Positions 54,852-64,000 of a DNA stretch of 64,000 nt are shown one piece after another. Below the pieces are notes generated by a model that made no database searches, was not told the origin of the DNA, and saw only the letters and a list, made by a program, of their open reading frames with translations. Source of the stretch: Heyndrickxia sporothermodurans (GTDB lineage Bacteria > Bacillota > Bacilli > Bacillales > Bacillaceae_C). Every line of letters starts with the position of its first letter. The first letter of the stretch is position 1. The translations under genes and the position numbers were made by a program. Location: NCBI GenBank assembly GCA_018333075.1, contig BORH01000002.1, positions 310,001 to 374,000 of the forward strand, written 5' to 3'.

Positions 54852-56003
54852 TTATCCTACATTTTTTTCTTGCTCCTCTTCCAACGTATCTCCCCAAATA
54901 GAGTCATAGACAATATCTACTAAACTTGCTCTCGTTACTATCCCAACTAATTTCTGTTGATGATCAATGACTGGAACATATTTCATACCCATTTTTAATA
55001 TTTTTCGAATGGTATCTCTAACTAAACGTTCTTTTTCTACAGCCAAAAATTTCGTTTCTACAACATCTGCAACTTTTGACATGTTCTTGCGGTTATGATC
55101 GATAATTTCAACATCTATATAACCTTTTAATATTTGATTTTCATCAACGACAAGGAGGGAATCGACTCTTTTCTCCTTCATAATTTGGATCGCTTCAGAT
55201 AAGTATTTATCTTCCGTAATAGTTATTGGATACGGATTCATAATTTGCTCTACCGTTTGAATATTTGGCCGTGCTTGAAGCAATCGTTCCTTCCCAATAA
55301 ATTCTTCAACAAATTCATTTGCCGGCTCTCGTAAGATTTCATCAGGTGTACCAACTTGTACTAGTTTACCGTCACGCATGATAACGATCCGATCAGCAAG
55401 CTTTAATGCCTCATCCATGTCATGTGTAACGAAAACAATTGTTTTTCCTAACGTTTGCTGTAATTTTTTGAATTCATCCTGTAAGGAATCCCTTGTAATT
55501 GGGTCAAGCGCACCAAAAGGTTCATCCATTAATATTAATGGCTGATCTGCTGCAAGAGCACGTAAGACACCAATCCTCTGCTGCTGTCCCCCACTTAATT
55601 CATGTGGATAACGTTCTAAGTAATCCTCGGTCATATTTACTAGTTTGAGTAATTCTTTTGCACGTTTACGGCGCTTTTCTTCTGGCCACTTAAGTAGTTT
55701 TGGTATGAGTGAAATATTTTGTTGAATGGTCATATGAGGGAATAAACCAATTTGTTGAATGACATAGCCAATTTCTCTTCTAAGCTGTACGGGATCCTTT
55801 TCTAAAATATTTTTTCCATTTATATAAATACTTCCACTTGAAGGTTCAATCAGACGGTTAATCATTTTCATCGTCGTTGTCTTTCCACAACCACTTGGAC
55901 CTATAAAAACAATAAATTCACCAGATTTAAACTCCAGATTTAAATCCTCAACCGCTTTTTTTCCTCCTTTATAAACCTTTGTCACATGATCAAATTTTAA
56001 CAA
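54852..56003 (-). CDS. opuCA: Osmoprotectant ABC transporter ATPase OpuCA
   Basis: The 383-residue ATPase has Walker A G-P-S-G-C-G-K-T-T (about 36-44), signature L-S-G-G-Q-Q-Q-R (about 135-142) and Walker B L-I-L-M-D-E-P-F-G-A-L-D. Tandem CBS domains follow (about 255-370; M-N-P-Y-P-I-T-I, and V-G-I-V-T-R-A-S-L-V). In OpuCA the CBS pair senses ionic conditions or c-di-AMP. The start is a TTG at 56003 after GGAGGTG. First gene of the operon. Confidence 0.95.
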   Translation of the reverse strand: MLKFDHVTKVYKGGKKAVEDLNLEFKSGEFIVFIGPSGCGKTTTMKMINRLIEPSSGSIYINGKNILEKDPVQLRREIGYVIQQIGLFPHMTIQQNISLIPKLLKWPEEKRRKRAKELLKLVNMTEDYLERYPHELSGGQQQRIGVLRALAADQPLILMDEPFGALDPITRDSLQDEFKKLQQTLGKTIVFVTHDMDEALKLADRIVIMRDGKLVQVGTPDEILREPANEFVEEFIGKERLLQARPNIQTVEQIMNPYPITITEDKYLSEAIQIMKEKRVDSLLVVDENQILKGYIDVEIIDHNRKNMSKVADVVETKFLAVEKERLVRDTIRKILKMGMKYVPVIDHQQKLVGIVTRASLVDIVYDSIWGDTLEEEQEKNVG

Positions 56004-56058
56004 ATGACGTACACCTCCGAATGTTTCTCTAATTTATAAGGTACTTACTTAGTATATC

Positions 56059-56085
56059 GTAAACTTTGTAAAATAAAAAGTTTAC
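56059..56085. promoter_or_regulatory. Candidate OpcR/GbsR operator
   Basis: GTAAACTTT and AAAGTTTAC (9-bp inverted repeat, 9-base spacer) lie in the intergenic region between opuCA and the divergent GbsR-type gene. Confidence 0.55.
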
Positions 56086-56258
56086 AGATTGTATATATTA
56101 TACTAATATTACGTAAAATGTAGATTGTACAAAGTGGTTTTTTGAATAAATCTTATTATTTCTCTCAAATCCTCTATTTTTCTACCTCAAATATCATTTT
56201 ATTTTTTGTTGGATATATGTTACATTGTCCTAGTATATTTGGTTTTTAAAGGAGCTTA

Positions 56259-56819
56259 ATGCTAATGAAAGAAGATAAATCCTTGAAAATGATTAATCAG
56301 GCCAAGGAACAATATATAGAGAAAATTGCAGACAATATGCGCACATATGGAGTGTCCACGACAGTCGGCCGTGTTCTGGGGATTATTTATATGAATCGAA
56401 AACCAATGACCCTTGACGAGCTTTCTGTAGCAACTGGCATGAGCAAAACACGGATGAGTCAAGTTGTCCGAGAGATGCTAGATATCAATATCGCTGAAAA
56501 AGTATTTGAAAAAGGTGTTCGCAAAGATATTTATGACGTCGAAACAGACTACTATGAATCATTCATTTCCATTTTTACATCCAATTGGCGGAAAACGATT
56601 AATCGTAATAAAATTTTTGAAAAAAAAATGACTCGAGAACTGATGGAGCTGAAGGCAAACGATGAGTTGCCAATGGAAACTGAGGAACAAATCAATGATT
56701 TATTAAAAGAAATGAAAATTTGGTCAGATTACTACAATTGGTTAACACGTTTAGTAGACTTTTTTGAGAGCGGAGAAATATTCGAGCATGTGCCTAAAAC
56801 AAGTGATTGGAAAAAATAA
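56259..56819 (+). CDS. opcR: GbsR/OpcR-family transcriptional repressor
   Basis: The 186-residue MarR-related regulator has the GbsR signature: T-V-G-R-V-L-G-I-I-Y (about 36-45), a winged helix with M-S-K-T-R-M-S-Q-V-V-R-E-M (about 67-79), and G-V-R-K-D-I-Y near 94. Homologues in B. subtilis sense choline or osmotic state and repress opuB and opuC. Divergence from opuC supports the same role here. The symbol is by homology and position. Confidence 0.85.
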   Translation: MLMKEDKSLKMINQAKEQYIEKIADNMRTYGVSTTVGRVLGIIYMNRKPMTLDELSVATGMSKTRMSQVVREMLDINIAEKVFEKGVRKDIYDVETDYYESFISIFTSNWRKTINRNKIFEKKMTRELMELKANDELPMETEEQINDLLKEMKIWSDYYNWLTRLVDFFESGEIFEHVPKTSDWKK

Positions 56820-56835
56820 ACAAGCTATTTTAGTT

Positions 56836-56869
56836 AATAACCTTTCATTGATCAGGAAGGTTATTTTTT
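56836..56869 (+). terminator. Terminator after the GbsR-type gene
   Basis: AATAACCTT and AAGGTTATT stem with six T following. Confidence 0.85.
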
Positions 56870-56939
56870 ATTTATTCTAACGATATTTATAATATAATAT
56901 TTATAGACGCATGCTAACTAATGCTTAGGAGACGATTCC

Positions 56940-57332
56940 ATGACAGGTATTATTTTATTTGATGGTATTTGTAATTTTTGTAATAACAGCGTCCAATTTA
57001 TCATTAAGCGAGATCCACATGCATATTTTAAGTTTGCATCATTACAAAGTGACCTTGGAAAGAGACTTCTAAAAGAATACGGATTGCATGATGACATCGA
57101 TAGTTTTGTTTTGATTGAAAAGAATAGATGTTATTTAAAATCAAGTGCTGCTATTCACGTTTGTAAGCATTTGAAAGGTATGTGGAAATTGTTGTACATG
57201 TTTAGATTTATTCCACCACCCATACGAAACATTGCCTACGACATAATAGCACGAAACCGATATAAATGGTTCGGAAAAAAAGAAAGCTGCATGCTCCCTT
57301 CCAAGGAAGAAAGGGAACGATTTTTACAGTAA
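56940..57332 (+). CDS. yuxK: DCC-family (DUF393) thiol-disulfide-like protein
   Basis: The 130-residue product has the family's N-terminal motif F-D-G-I-C-N-F-C-N (about 7-15). F-A-S-L-Q-S (about 32-37), S-S-A-A-I and a C-terminal R-Y-K-W-F-G-K segment follow, as in YuxK. The C-x2-C pair suggests redox activity, though no substrate is known. TAGGAGACGATTCC precedes the ATG. Confidence 0.88.
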   Translation: MTGIILFDGICNFCNNSVQFIIKRDPHAYFKFASLQSDLGKRLLKEYGLHDDIDSFVLIEKNRCYLKSSAAIHVCKHLKGMWKLLYMFRFIPPPIRNIAYDIIARNRYKWFGKKESCMLPSKEERERFLQ

Positions 57333-57358
57333 AAAAAGGGAGTTCATACCTGACTCCC
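57331..57358 (-). terminator. Terminator after the MFS gene
   Basis: GGGAGT and ACTCCC arms with seven T on the minus strand. It overlaps the end of the yuxK gene. Confidence 0.75.
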
Positions 57359-57393
57359 TCCCTGTAACTATTTATCACATATCAAACTACACA

Positions 57394-58614
57394 CTAATGA
57401 TTCGAAATTCCATGGGAAATAAACTGTACTTTTCTTTTTGCTACCAATCCTAAACGAATTGATAAAATAATTGCGATTGTACTAAAAAAGGCAATCATGC
57501 CTACTACTCCACCCCAGCCAAAATCACTATAAAAGGTTCCCCCAACTGTACCACCAATACTTGAACCTACATAATAAAAGAACAAATAAAGTGATGAGGC
57601 TTGTGCTTTATCATGGGTAGATAATTTCCCTACCCACCCACTTGCAATCGAATGTCCTGCAAAAAAGCCAAAGGTAAAAATAGCAATTCCAATAATTTTT
57701 AACCATATATTTGTATTTAACGTAATACAAACTCCAATGAGTAAAATCAATAGAGAGATTTGGATAATCTTTCTTCTCCCATGCTTATCAGCCTGCATTC
57801 CCATCCAAGTGGAACTAAAAGTTCCAACAATGTAGACGATAAATATAAATCCGACTAGCGTTTGACTTAATGAGTATGGTGGAGCTACTAATTGAAAGCC
57901 AATATAATTATACAATGTTACAAAGCTACCCATTAATAAAAAACCGATTCCAAATAAGTAAATCAATCCAGGTTCGTGGAATTGACTAACAAGAGATTTG
58001 CTTAATTTTCCAATTTCTAATGTACGAGGTTGGAAATGTGTAGAACTTGGCAAAGTAATACAAAATAATAAACTAGCTAATAAACTAATAACACCAATTC
58101 CAACAAGTGCAATGTGCCAATCAAAATAATCGGTTAGCACACCACTAATAATTCGACCTCCCATACCACCTATAGAATTTCCACTTATATAAAGTCCCAT
58201 TGCTAAACCCAGACTTTTTGGATCTATTTCCTCTCCTAAATAAGCCATAGCTATTGCTGGTAATCCTGCTAGAACAATCCCTTGTAAAATTCTAAAAAAT
58301 AGTAAAAAGTAAAAATTAGGACTGAAAGCAGTTAATATAGCTAAAATGGATGATGTGATTAATGAAATCGTCATCACAGATTTTCTTCCGTAAACTTCAG
58401 ACAATGATCCAACAAATAACATACTAATTGCTAAAGCAATCGTTGTTAATGATAATGTTAAGCTTGAAACAGCTGGTGATACATGGAACTCTTTTGCTAT
58501 CTCTGGCAGCAAAGGCTGAGTGCTCCAAAGGATAGCAAAGGTGTTAAATCCTCCTGCGAATAAAGCAATATTCGCCATTCGAAAACTTTTCGTTCCACGT
58601 TTAATATAACTCAT
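57394..58614 (-). CDS. MFS transporter, YnfM/YybF-like
   Basis: The 406-residue transporter has about 12 helices. The conserved loop G-S-L-S-E-V-Y-G-R-K lies near 68-77. I-L-W-S-T-Q-P-L-L-P (about 29-38) is typical of the YnfM/YybF branch of efflux MFS. A LysR gene lies directly upstream on the same strand, the same pairing as yybE-yybF in B. subtilis. Substrate unknown. Confidence 0.87.
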   Translation of the reverse strand: MSYIKRGTKSFRMANIALFAGGFNTFAILWSTQPLLPEIAKEFHVSPAVSSLTLSLTTIALAISMLFVGSLSEVYGRKSVMTISLITSSILAILTAFSPNFYFLLFFRILQGIVLAGLPAIAMAYLGEEIDPKSLGLAMGLYISGNSIGGMGGRIISGVLTDYFDWHIALVGIGVISLLASLLFCITLPSSTHFQPRTLEIGKLSKSLVSQFHEPGLIYLFGIGFLLMGSFVTLYNYIGFQLVAPPYSLSQTLVGFIFIVYIVGTFSSTWMGMQADKHGRRKIIQISLLILLIGVCITLNTNIWLKIIGIAIFTFGFFAGHSIASGWVGKLSTHDKAQASSLYLFFYYVGSSIGGTVGGTFYSDFGWGGVVGMIAFFSTIAIILSIRLGLVAKRKVQFISHGISNH

Positions 58615-58757
58615 GATGAAAACTCCTTTTAGGAAGGTTCTTTTTCTAAAGCTTAGTAATTAATAATTAAATAACTGCATTCCACCATTATTAGGTAGAA
58701 AATCAAAATTTCTTTAGAAAAGCTGCTTCGTAATTACTAAATGAATAAACTTGCTGA

Positions 58758-59636
58758 TTAAAAACTAGATAAGTCTTTTACATAATGAATAAAGCGTTTT
58801 GTTACCGGAGATAAATATCGACCTTCTTTCCATGCAATCCCAATCGTTCGCTTGCAGATTGGTTCACGGACACGGATAAGCTTCACCTTACTTTTATCGA
58901 GAATACTTAAATCTGGTACGAGCGAGACACCTAATTTAGCTGCAACTAATCCAGCCACTGTCCCAATTTCTTCTCCTTCAAACACAACGTGTGGAGAAAA
59001 ATTTGCTTGTCTGCATAAATCATCTGTAATTGTCCTTAATCCATAGCCATCTTTAAAAGCAATAAACGGTTCCTCCCTTATTGCTTTTAAATCCACTTCA
59101 TCTCTATTCGCTAAAGGATGCTGAATGGATACAATTAAAAACAATTCTTCGACCATTAACGGTTCACGGACAATTTCCTTAGTTTCTTGATGTAAGGAAA
59201 GTAATGCAACATCAATTTCTCCTAATTCCAATTGCTCTAAAACATGCAAAGATGAGGCTTGATTTAATTGGAACTTCACATTTGGATATAAGCTTTGAAA
59301 TGAGCTTACTATTTTTGGTACAAAGCTAATTCCAAGTGAATGGAGAAACGCTAATGAAACGATTCCATGATTGGGATGGATTGCATCCTGTATTTCTGCT
59401 TTTCCAATCTCTATTTCCTTTATAGACCGTTCAACCCGGTGAAGAAACATTTTTCCAAACCGATTTAAAATAATATTCCTCCCTTTACGATCAAAGAGTG
59501 GCACACCTAATTCTTCTTCTAGTTTTGAAATAGAGCGACTAAGTGCTGGCTGAGAAATAGAAAGCAACTCCGCTGCACGGGTAATATGCTCCGTCTTTGC
59601 TACTGTTTGAAAATATTGTATCTGATGCCATTCCAT
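58758..59636 (-). CDS. LysR-family regulator, YybE-like
   Basis: The 292-residue regulator has an N-terminal winged helix (E-H-I-T-R-A-A-E-L-L-S-I-S-Q-P-A-L-S-R-S; F-D-R-K-G-R). The effector-binding domain follows (about 90-290). It probably controls the MFS gene that follows. The 143-base gap between them leaves room for a promoter and LysR site. Confidence 0.92.
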   Translation of the reverse strand: MEWHQIQYFQTVAKTEHITRAAELLSISQPALSRSISKLEEELGVPLFDRKGRNIILNRFGKMFLHRVERSIKEIEIGKAEIQDAIHPNHGIVSLAFLHSLGISFVPKIVSSFQSLYPNVKFQLNQASSLHVLEQLELGEIDVALLSLHQETKEIVREPLMVEELFLIVSIQHPLANRDEVDLKAIREEPFIAFKDGYGLRTITDDLCRQANFSPHVVFEGEEIGTVAGLVAAKLGVSLVPDLSILDKSKVKLIRVREPICKRTIGIAWKEGRYLSPVTKRFIHYVKDLSSF

Positions 59637-59827
59637 TGAATTAATCCCACCCGTTCTTTTTACATGATTATATTACTCCAATCCTTTCATAACTTCCAAT
59701 TGTATATTTGCATTATATTCATGCATAATAGTTATGAATTGAAGTAGAAATTTTAAAAGAAAAATCATCTTTACTTTCCGAAAATTCTTGTATATAATTT
59801 CAGTTAATTTCACCTTAATAAAAGCAT

Positions 59828-60113
59828 TGATGAGGAAAAGTAAAATGAAATTGTTTTCAAAGAGAGCTTCGGAAGCTGAAAAGAAGCAAAACAAATCATT
59901 TGAACAATGGCCTCTGAGCTTCGTGCTGAACGTATTTCCGATATTAGTAGGACACGACAAGTGATGGTACTTGTTATCAAAACCACAGTATAAGAGTATA
60001 TATGCTCCGTACTTGTTAAGTCTAATGGTGTGAGTCATTAGAGAATTAAGGTGGTACCACGGGATTCCAAGCCTCGTCCTTATCTATTTAATAGATCAGG
60101 ATGAGGTTTTTTT
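59828..60113 (+). promoter_or_regulatory. T-box riboswitch, methionine specifier
   Basis: The leader begins TGATGAGGAAAAGTAAA and has an AGAGAG stem I segment at about 59861. The specifier loop has ATG (59907-59909) ahead of GCCTCTGAG. The T-box AAGGTGGTACCACG is at 60048-60061. A terminator (60072-60113, CCTCGTCCT with AGGATGAGG, then seven T) follows. Uncharged tRNA-Met would favour antitermination of the metS gene. Confidence 0.92.
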
Positions 60114-60165
60114 ATTTCCCTGACCCATTGACTCACTCAATAAAATACCAAAGGAGGAATTTTAA

Positions 60166-61803
60166 ATGAATATATTTATTGGAGGCGCATGGCCCTATGC
60201 AAATGGTTCACTTCATCTAGGTCATATAGCCAGCCTACTACCCGGGGATATCTTGGCCAGATATTTTCGATTAAAGGGATGCAACGTATTATACGTTTCG
60301 GGAAGCGATTGTAATGGAACACCAATCGCATTGCGTGCTAATGATGAAAAGGTTGCTCCAGAAGTAATTGCTAATCGCTATCATAAGGAATTTAATAATT
60401 GTTTTAACAAACTTGGCTTTTCATATGACTGCTATACACGAACAGATTCAGAACACCATCATATGATTGTTCAGCAAATTTTTCTCGAATTACTCAACAA
60501 TGGTTTTATCTATCAAAAGGAAATAGAGCAAACCTATTGTGAAGCATGCTCACAGTTTTTACCAGATCGATATGTTGAGGGAATTTGCCCAGCTTGCAGC
60601 CAGCCAGCACGAGGTGATCAATGTGATTACTGTTCAACTATTTTAGATCCATTAGAGCTACTTGAAAGACAATGTAAAATCTGTGGGTCGACACCAATCA
60701 CTAAAAAACGGAGCAATTTTATTTGTCATTAAGTGCCTTTCAAACAAAAATGGAAAAATACGTTTTACATGCCGAAAAAAATCAACTTTGGCGTGAAAAT
60801 GCTCTTCAGTTAACAAAGCGATATTTGAAGGAAGGTTTACATGACAGAGCTGTTTCAAGAGATTTACCTATCGGTGTGAATATCCCAATTTCCGGTTATG
60901 AGGATAAAAAAATATATGTTTGGATCGAAGCTGTTGCAGGCTATTTCTCCGCAAGTAGACGATGGGCAAAAACGAACAATCATACTGACTCAGTATTTTG
61001 GAATGGTGAGACCACCGCATATTATGTACACGGAAAAGACAATATCCCTTTTCATACAATCATTTGGCCAGCCATTTTAATGGGAATAAACAAAAAAAAG
61101 CTTACCTACACATATCGTTTCCAATGAATATTTAACTTTAGAAAAAAAGAAGCTTTCTACAAGTAGGAATTGGGCCGTTTGGATACCAGAAATATTAAAG
61201 AATTACGATCCTGATTCAATTAGATATTTTCTAACAATGAATGCAGCAGAAAATAAAGACACCGATTTTTCTTGGCGGGAATTTATTTACAGTCACAATA
61301 GTGAGCTGTTAGGTGCGTTTGGTAACTTAGTTAACCGGACATTAAAATTTATTGAAAAATACTATGATCGTCATATTCCAGTAGGTAGGATTGAAAAAAA
61401 TATTCAAGAAAAAGTAAAAAATCTTTACTTTTTCGTTGGGAATCAAATAGAAAAAGCTTCTTTTAAGCGCGCACTAGAGGAAATATTTCTATTTATTAGA
61501 GAATCAAATAAATATTTTGATCAACATCAACCTTGGAAAAAAATTGTTGATGAAAAGAACATTTGTGATCAAGCAATCGCTAATTGTGTTTTCATCATAG
61601 CTAATCTTTCTCAGCTTTTACACCCTTTTCTGCCATTTACATCTTCAAAATTAAAAGAAATCTTAAAAATTAATAATATAAAATGGGAACCTATCTTTCC
61701 TCAATCAATTAATTTAGAGAATGTTGAACCGCTATTTGAAAGAATTGATATCAATCAAATCGATGAGGAAATAAAAAAATTGAACGAACAGGCAAACAAA
61801 TAA
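60166..61803 (+). pseudogene. metS: Methionyl-tRNA synthetase (short type), two frameshifts
   Basis: Three overlapping frames form one MetRS of about 546 residues. Frame 1 has [12 protein letters not shown] (HIGH motif) and the four-Cys-pair zinc knuckle. Frame 2 has D-R-A-V-S-R-D-L and K-I-Y-V-W-I-E-A. Frame 3 has [11 protein letters not shown] (KMSKS position) and the anticodon-binding helices. A7 appears as A6 near 60703 and A7 as A8 near 61097. Correcting both restores the whole protein. It lacks the C-terminal EMAP-like domain, as in second-copy MetRS. AAAGGAGGAATTTTAA precedes the ATG. Confidence 0.85.
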
Positions 61804-61935
61804 ACAAATGTAAATTTTTATCTTATAATTAGAAACTGATTTTAAGATATTTAAATCAAATGATCATTGCAATATCTTAAATATAGTGAAATAATTGAAT
61901 TTAAAAAATATAAACAAAATAAAGAGGGTATAAAA

Positions 61936-63009
61936 ATGAAAGATGAATTAATTAAAACAACCTTGACTCATTCAAAAAAAGAAATACCAAATTCTAGTCA
62001 ACTAGAATTTGGTCGATGTTTTACAGATCATATGTTTATTATGGATTATATTGATGGAAAAGGATGGCATGATCCAAGAATCGTTCCATATCAACCAATC
62101 TCACTAGATCCCGCTGCAATGATTTTTCACTATGGACAAACTGTTTTTGAGGGATTAAAAGCATATAAAACAAAGGATGAAAAAGTCCTTTTGTTTCGCC
62201 CTAACAAAAATATGGAAAGATTAAATCTATCAAATGAACGCTTATGCATTCCGAAAATTGATGAAGAGTTTGTTTTAGATGCATTAAAACAATTAATTCG
62301 TTTGGATCAAGAGTGGATTCCAACTATCGAGGGTACATCATTGTATATCCGCCCGTTTATTATATCGACAGAACCTTATCTTGGGGTAGCAGCTTCAAAA
62401 TCATACCGGTTAATGATTATTTTATCTCCAGTTGGTTCTTATTATAAAGAAGGAATCCATCCAGTAAAAATTTTCGTAGAGCGTGAATTCGTTCGTGCGG
62501 TCGCTGGTGGAACTGGGAAAGCGAAAACAGCAGGCAATTATGCTGCCAGTTTAAAAGCACAGGAACTGTCAGAAAAGCTAGGTTATTCACAAGTTCTATG
62601 GTTAGATGGGGTAGAAAAAAAATATATTGAAGAAGTTGGAAGTATGAATATTTTCTTTAAAATCAACGGGAAAGTTATCACCCCAGCTTTAAATGGAAGT
62701 ATTTTAGAAGGGGTTACAAGAAACTCAGTGATTCAATTATTAAAGCATTGGGGTATACCTGTCTCTGAACGAAAAATTTCAATTGATGAAATATATGAAA
62801 GCCACCGTAACGGATTGGTTGAGGAAATATTCGGAACGGGTACAGCAGCTGTCATTTCTCCTGTTGGAGAATTGAATTGGGAAGGTGAAAAGATGGTGAT
62901 TAATAATGGTCAAACTGGTCTACTATCGAAAAAGCTATATAATACAATCACTAACATTCAAAATGGCGAAGAACCAGACCCATTTGATTGGACCGTTGAG
63001 GTAAAATAA
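61936..63009 (+). CDS. ilvE: Branched-chain amino-acid aminotransferase
   Basis: The 357-residue PLP class IV aminotransferase (YbgE/YwaA type) shows F-H-Y-G-Q-T-V-F-E-G-L-K-A-Y (about 66-79). The PLP Lys is in G-G-T-G-K-A-K-T-A-G-N-Y-A (about 193-205), and E-E-V-G-S-M-N-I-F-F and E-I-F-G-T-G-T-A-A-V-I follow. It interconverts branched-chain amino and keto acids and in Bacillus also makes methionine from its keto acid in the salvage pathway. The start at 61936 follows AGAGGGTATAAAA. It lies downstream of T-box(Met)-metS with no clear terminator between, so shared control is likely. Confidence 0.93.
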   Translation: MKDELIKTTLTHSKKEIPNSSQLEFGRCFTDHMFIMDYIDGKGWHDPRIVPYQPISLDPAAMIFHYGQTVFEGLKAYKTKDEKVLLFRPNKNMERLNLSNERLCIPKIDEEFVLDALKQLIRLDQEWIPTIEGTSLYIRPFIISTEPYLGVAASKSYRLMIILSPVGSYYKEGIHPVKIFVEREFVRAVAGGTGKAKTAGNYAASLKAQELSEKLGYSQVLWLDGVEKKYIEEVGSMNIFFKINGKVITPALNGSILEGVTRNSVIQLLKHWGIPVSERKISIDEIYESHRNGLVEEIFGTGTAAVISPVGELNWEGEKMVINNGQTGLLSKKLYNTITNIQNGEEPDPFDWTVEVK

Positions 63010-63044
63010 CTTAATACAATATATAACAAATAATAAAGAGACAC

Positions 63045-63130
63045 TAATGCCTATTAGAATTTTTGCAACGTTTCATTGAAAAAAGGTGAAATTGAAAATT
63101 GTAATTGATAAATAGGCATTATGTGTTTTT
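63045..63130 (+). terminator. Possible long-loop terminator after ilvE
   Basis: TAATGCCTATT and AATAGGCATTA (11 bp) enclose a 55-base loop and are followed by GTGTTTTT. Confidence 0.5.
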
Positions 63131-63207
63131 CATTCATGTTTCGATTTAAGTTTCTATAAAAGTAGTATTATTTGTTTCTAGTTTAGTTGTTGGCTATCTT
63201 GTACATA

Positions 63208-63732
63208 TTATTGAATCCATATTCTCTCAATAACAGGTGTATTTTCATGAAAAACAATTTTAAAAACATCTGGATTCGTTAGAGCTTTCCATTGTTCAAA
63301 ATGAAATTGCTTATCATAATAGTTCAAAATTAATGACATAAGATTTCCATGTGTAGCGATAGCAAAGGTTTCATACTTACTTTCCAATAAATCCTCTATT
63401 ACATTTAATGCCCGATTAGCTGCTGTCCGACTTGATTCTCCTCCTTCGTAACTTACATCTAAGTCAACAAACGTCTTTTTAAGCATTTCCAACCAATCTG
63501 GATGATTAGTTGAACTCAAAATTCTTTCTGAAAGTCGCTCATCTTTCATAATTTCTATTTGAAGCTTATTTCCTAACGGAAGAACCGAATCATATGCTCT
63601 TGTAAATGGACTTGATACGATATACTGAATATTCTTTGAGGATAGGAATACCGATAATTGTTTTGATTGTTCTATACCAAGGCACGTCAACTTCGCTTCA
63701 GGTTCTTGCCCATGTGCTTTGCAATGCCTAAT
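63208..63732 (-). pseudogene. Histidine phosphatase family protein without a start
   Basis: The frame reads I-R-H-C-K-A-H-G-Q-E-P-E-A-K-L-T-C-L-G (variant of the catalytic R-H-G motif), then S-P-F-T-R-A and A-I-A-T-H-G-N-L (second His). An in-frame TAA lies one codon before the R-H-C motif and no ATG/GTG follows until a TTG past it. Translation from that TTG (63690) would omit the catalytic His. The upstream strand is probably damaged by an indel. Otherwise it is a phosphoglycerate-mutase-like phosphatase of about 185 residues. Confidence 0.7.
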
Positions 63733-63900
63733 TTACAAAAAATAATGATTACAGTTCTGCATATTGTAGCATTTTATGGTATTTACGCTTACCTCATCTA
63801 TTTTTTTACCAATCTTGTCACCTACATTCCTATTTATCTAGTATCTTATACTATTACTAATATTCTTTATGAGATAGAAATCCCTTTTAAATAAACATTT

Positions 63901-64000
63901 TTATCGACTAATATTTCGTGTCATTCCAATAGAAAACCTCTTAAATCCAGAGTTATTATAAAAAGGCTCAAGGCTATCTAAACACATAAGCTGTGGGATG
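63901..64000 (-). CDS. C-terminal end of a GNAT-like acetyltransferase (partial)
   Basis: The frame entering from the right edge reads C-L-D-S-L-E-P-F-Y-N-N-S-G-F-K-R-F-S-I-G-M-T-R-N-I-S-R and stops at 63901. P-F-Y-x-x-S-G-F is the usual end of motif B in GNAT proteins. Only 32 codons are visible. Confidence 0.55.
   Translation of the reverse strand, partial: IPQLMCLDSLEPFYNNSGFKRFSIGMTRNISR

Noticed and set aside
59673-60038. 121-codon minus-strand frame upstream of metS
   Set aside because: It runs antisense through the T-box leader, which explains the sequence fully.
63667-63894. 75-codon plus-strand frame near the right edge
   Set aside because: Overlaps the damaged start of the histidine phosphatase on the other strand, and its hydrophobic content comes from AT-rich sequence.

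Overview
The window reads as chromosome of a low-GC, spore-forming Bacillaceae. Supporting signs are the AT-rich sequence, AGGAGG-type ribosome binding sites, TTG starts, a YjcZ-type sporulation peptide, an OpuC osmoprotectant transporter, a globin-coupled chemoreceptor, and preQ1-I and T-box leaders. No rRNA, tRNA, intact transposase, phage module or CRISPR array was seen.

Layout. 1-14.2 kb is mostly ordinary housekeeping on the minus strand: a macro-domain protein, a large SWIM-SNF2 ATPase, a queuosine precursor operon (queC-queD-queE-folE) behind a preQ1-I riboswitch with several terminator hairpins, a DUF1835 protein, a ring-cleaving dioxygenase with an MhqR-like box, an M20 dipeptidase and an M24 aminopeptidase.

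14.4-31 kb is an accessory region of single genes and wreckage. It holds a methyltransferase, a nucleotidyltransferase, a SET protein, a cold-shock gene, a VOC protein, an Lsa-type ABC-F protein, a DUF3267 protein and an MFS/ArsR-rhodanese operon. Broken copies of NUDIX, RlmA-like, Cfr-like, metallophosphoesterase and DsrE-like genes lie among them. About thirteen copies of a short intergenic repeat, all in one orientation and several directly after a terminator, lie between the genes. I see this repeat nowhere else in the window.

31-46.5 kb holds a PQQ-type sugar dehydrogenase, YjcZ, a YbaK deacylase, a globin-MCP-CZB receptor, a GntR/DUF1648 pair, HlyIII, a decayed secreted C39 protein, an RlaP-type nucleotidyltransferase, and an amino-acid ABC operon with an embedded saccharopine-dehydrogenase-like enzyme facing its probable GntR/FCD regulator.

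47-52.5 kb is again accessory: a ruined ATP-dependent DNA ligase, a secreted pre-pro-protein with a two-helix membrane partner (a bacteriocin/immunity-like arrangement), DUF4003, a RimL-type acetyltransferase and an orphan Fur-box-like palindrome.

52.5-64 kb holds opuCABCD with a divergent GbsR/OpcR regulator, YuxK, an MFS/LysR pair, a T-box(Met)-controlled short MetRS broken by two poly-A frameshifts, ilvE, a broken histidine phosphatase and the end of an acetyltransferase.

Many genes carry frameshifts, several in A runs. Genuine decay and homopolymer sequencing error cannot be told apart from the sequence alone.
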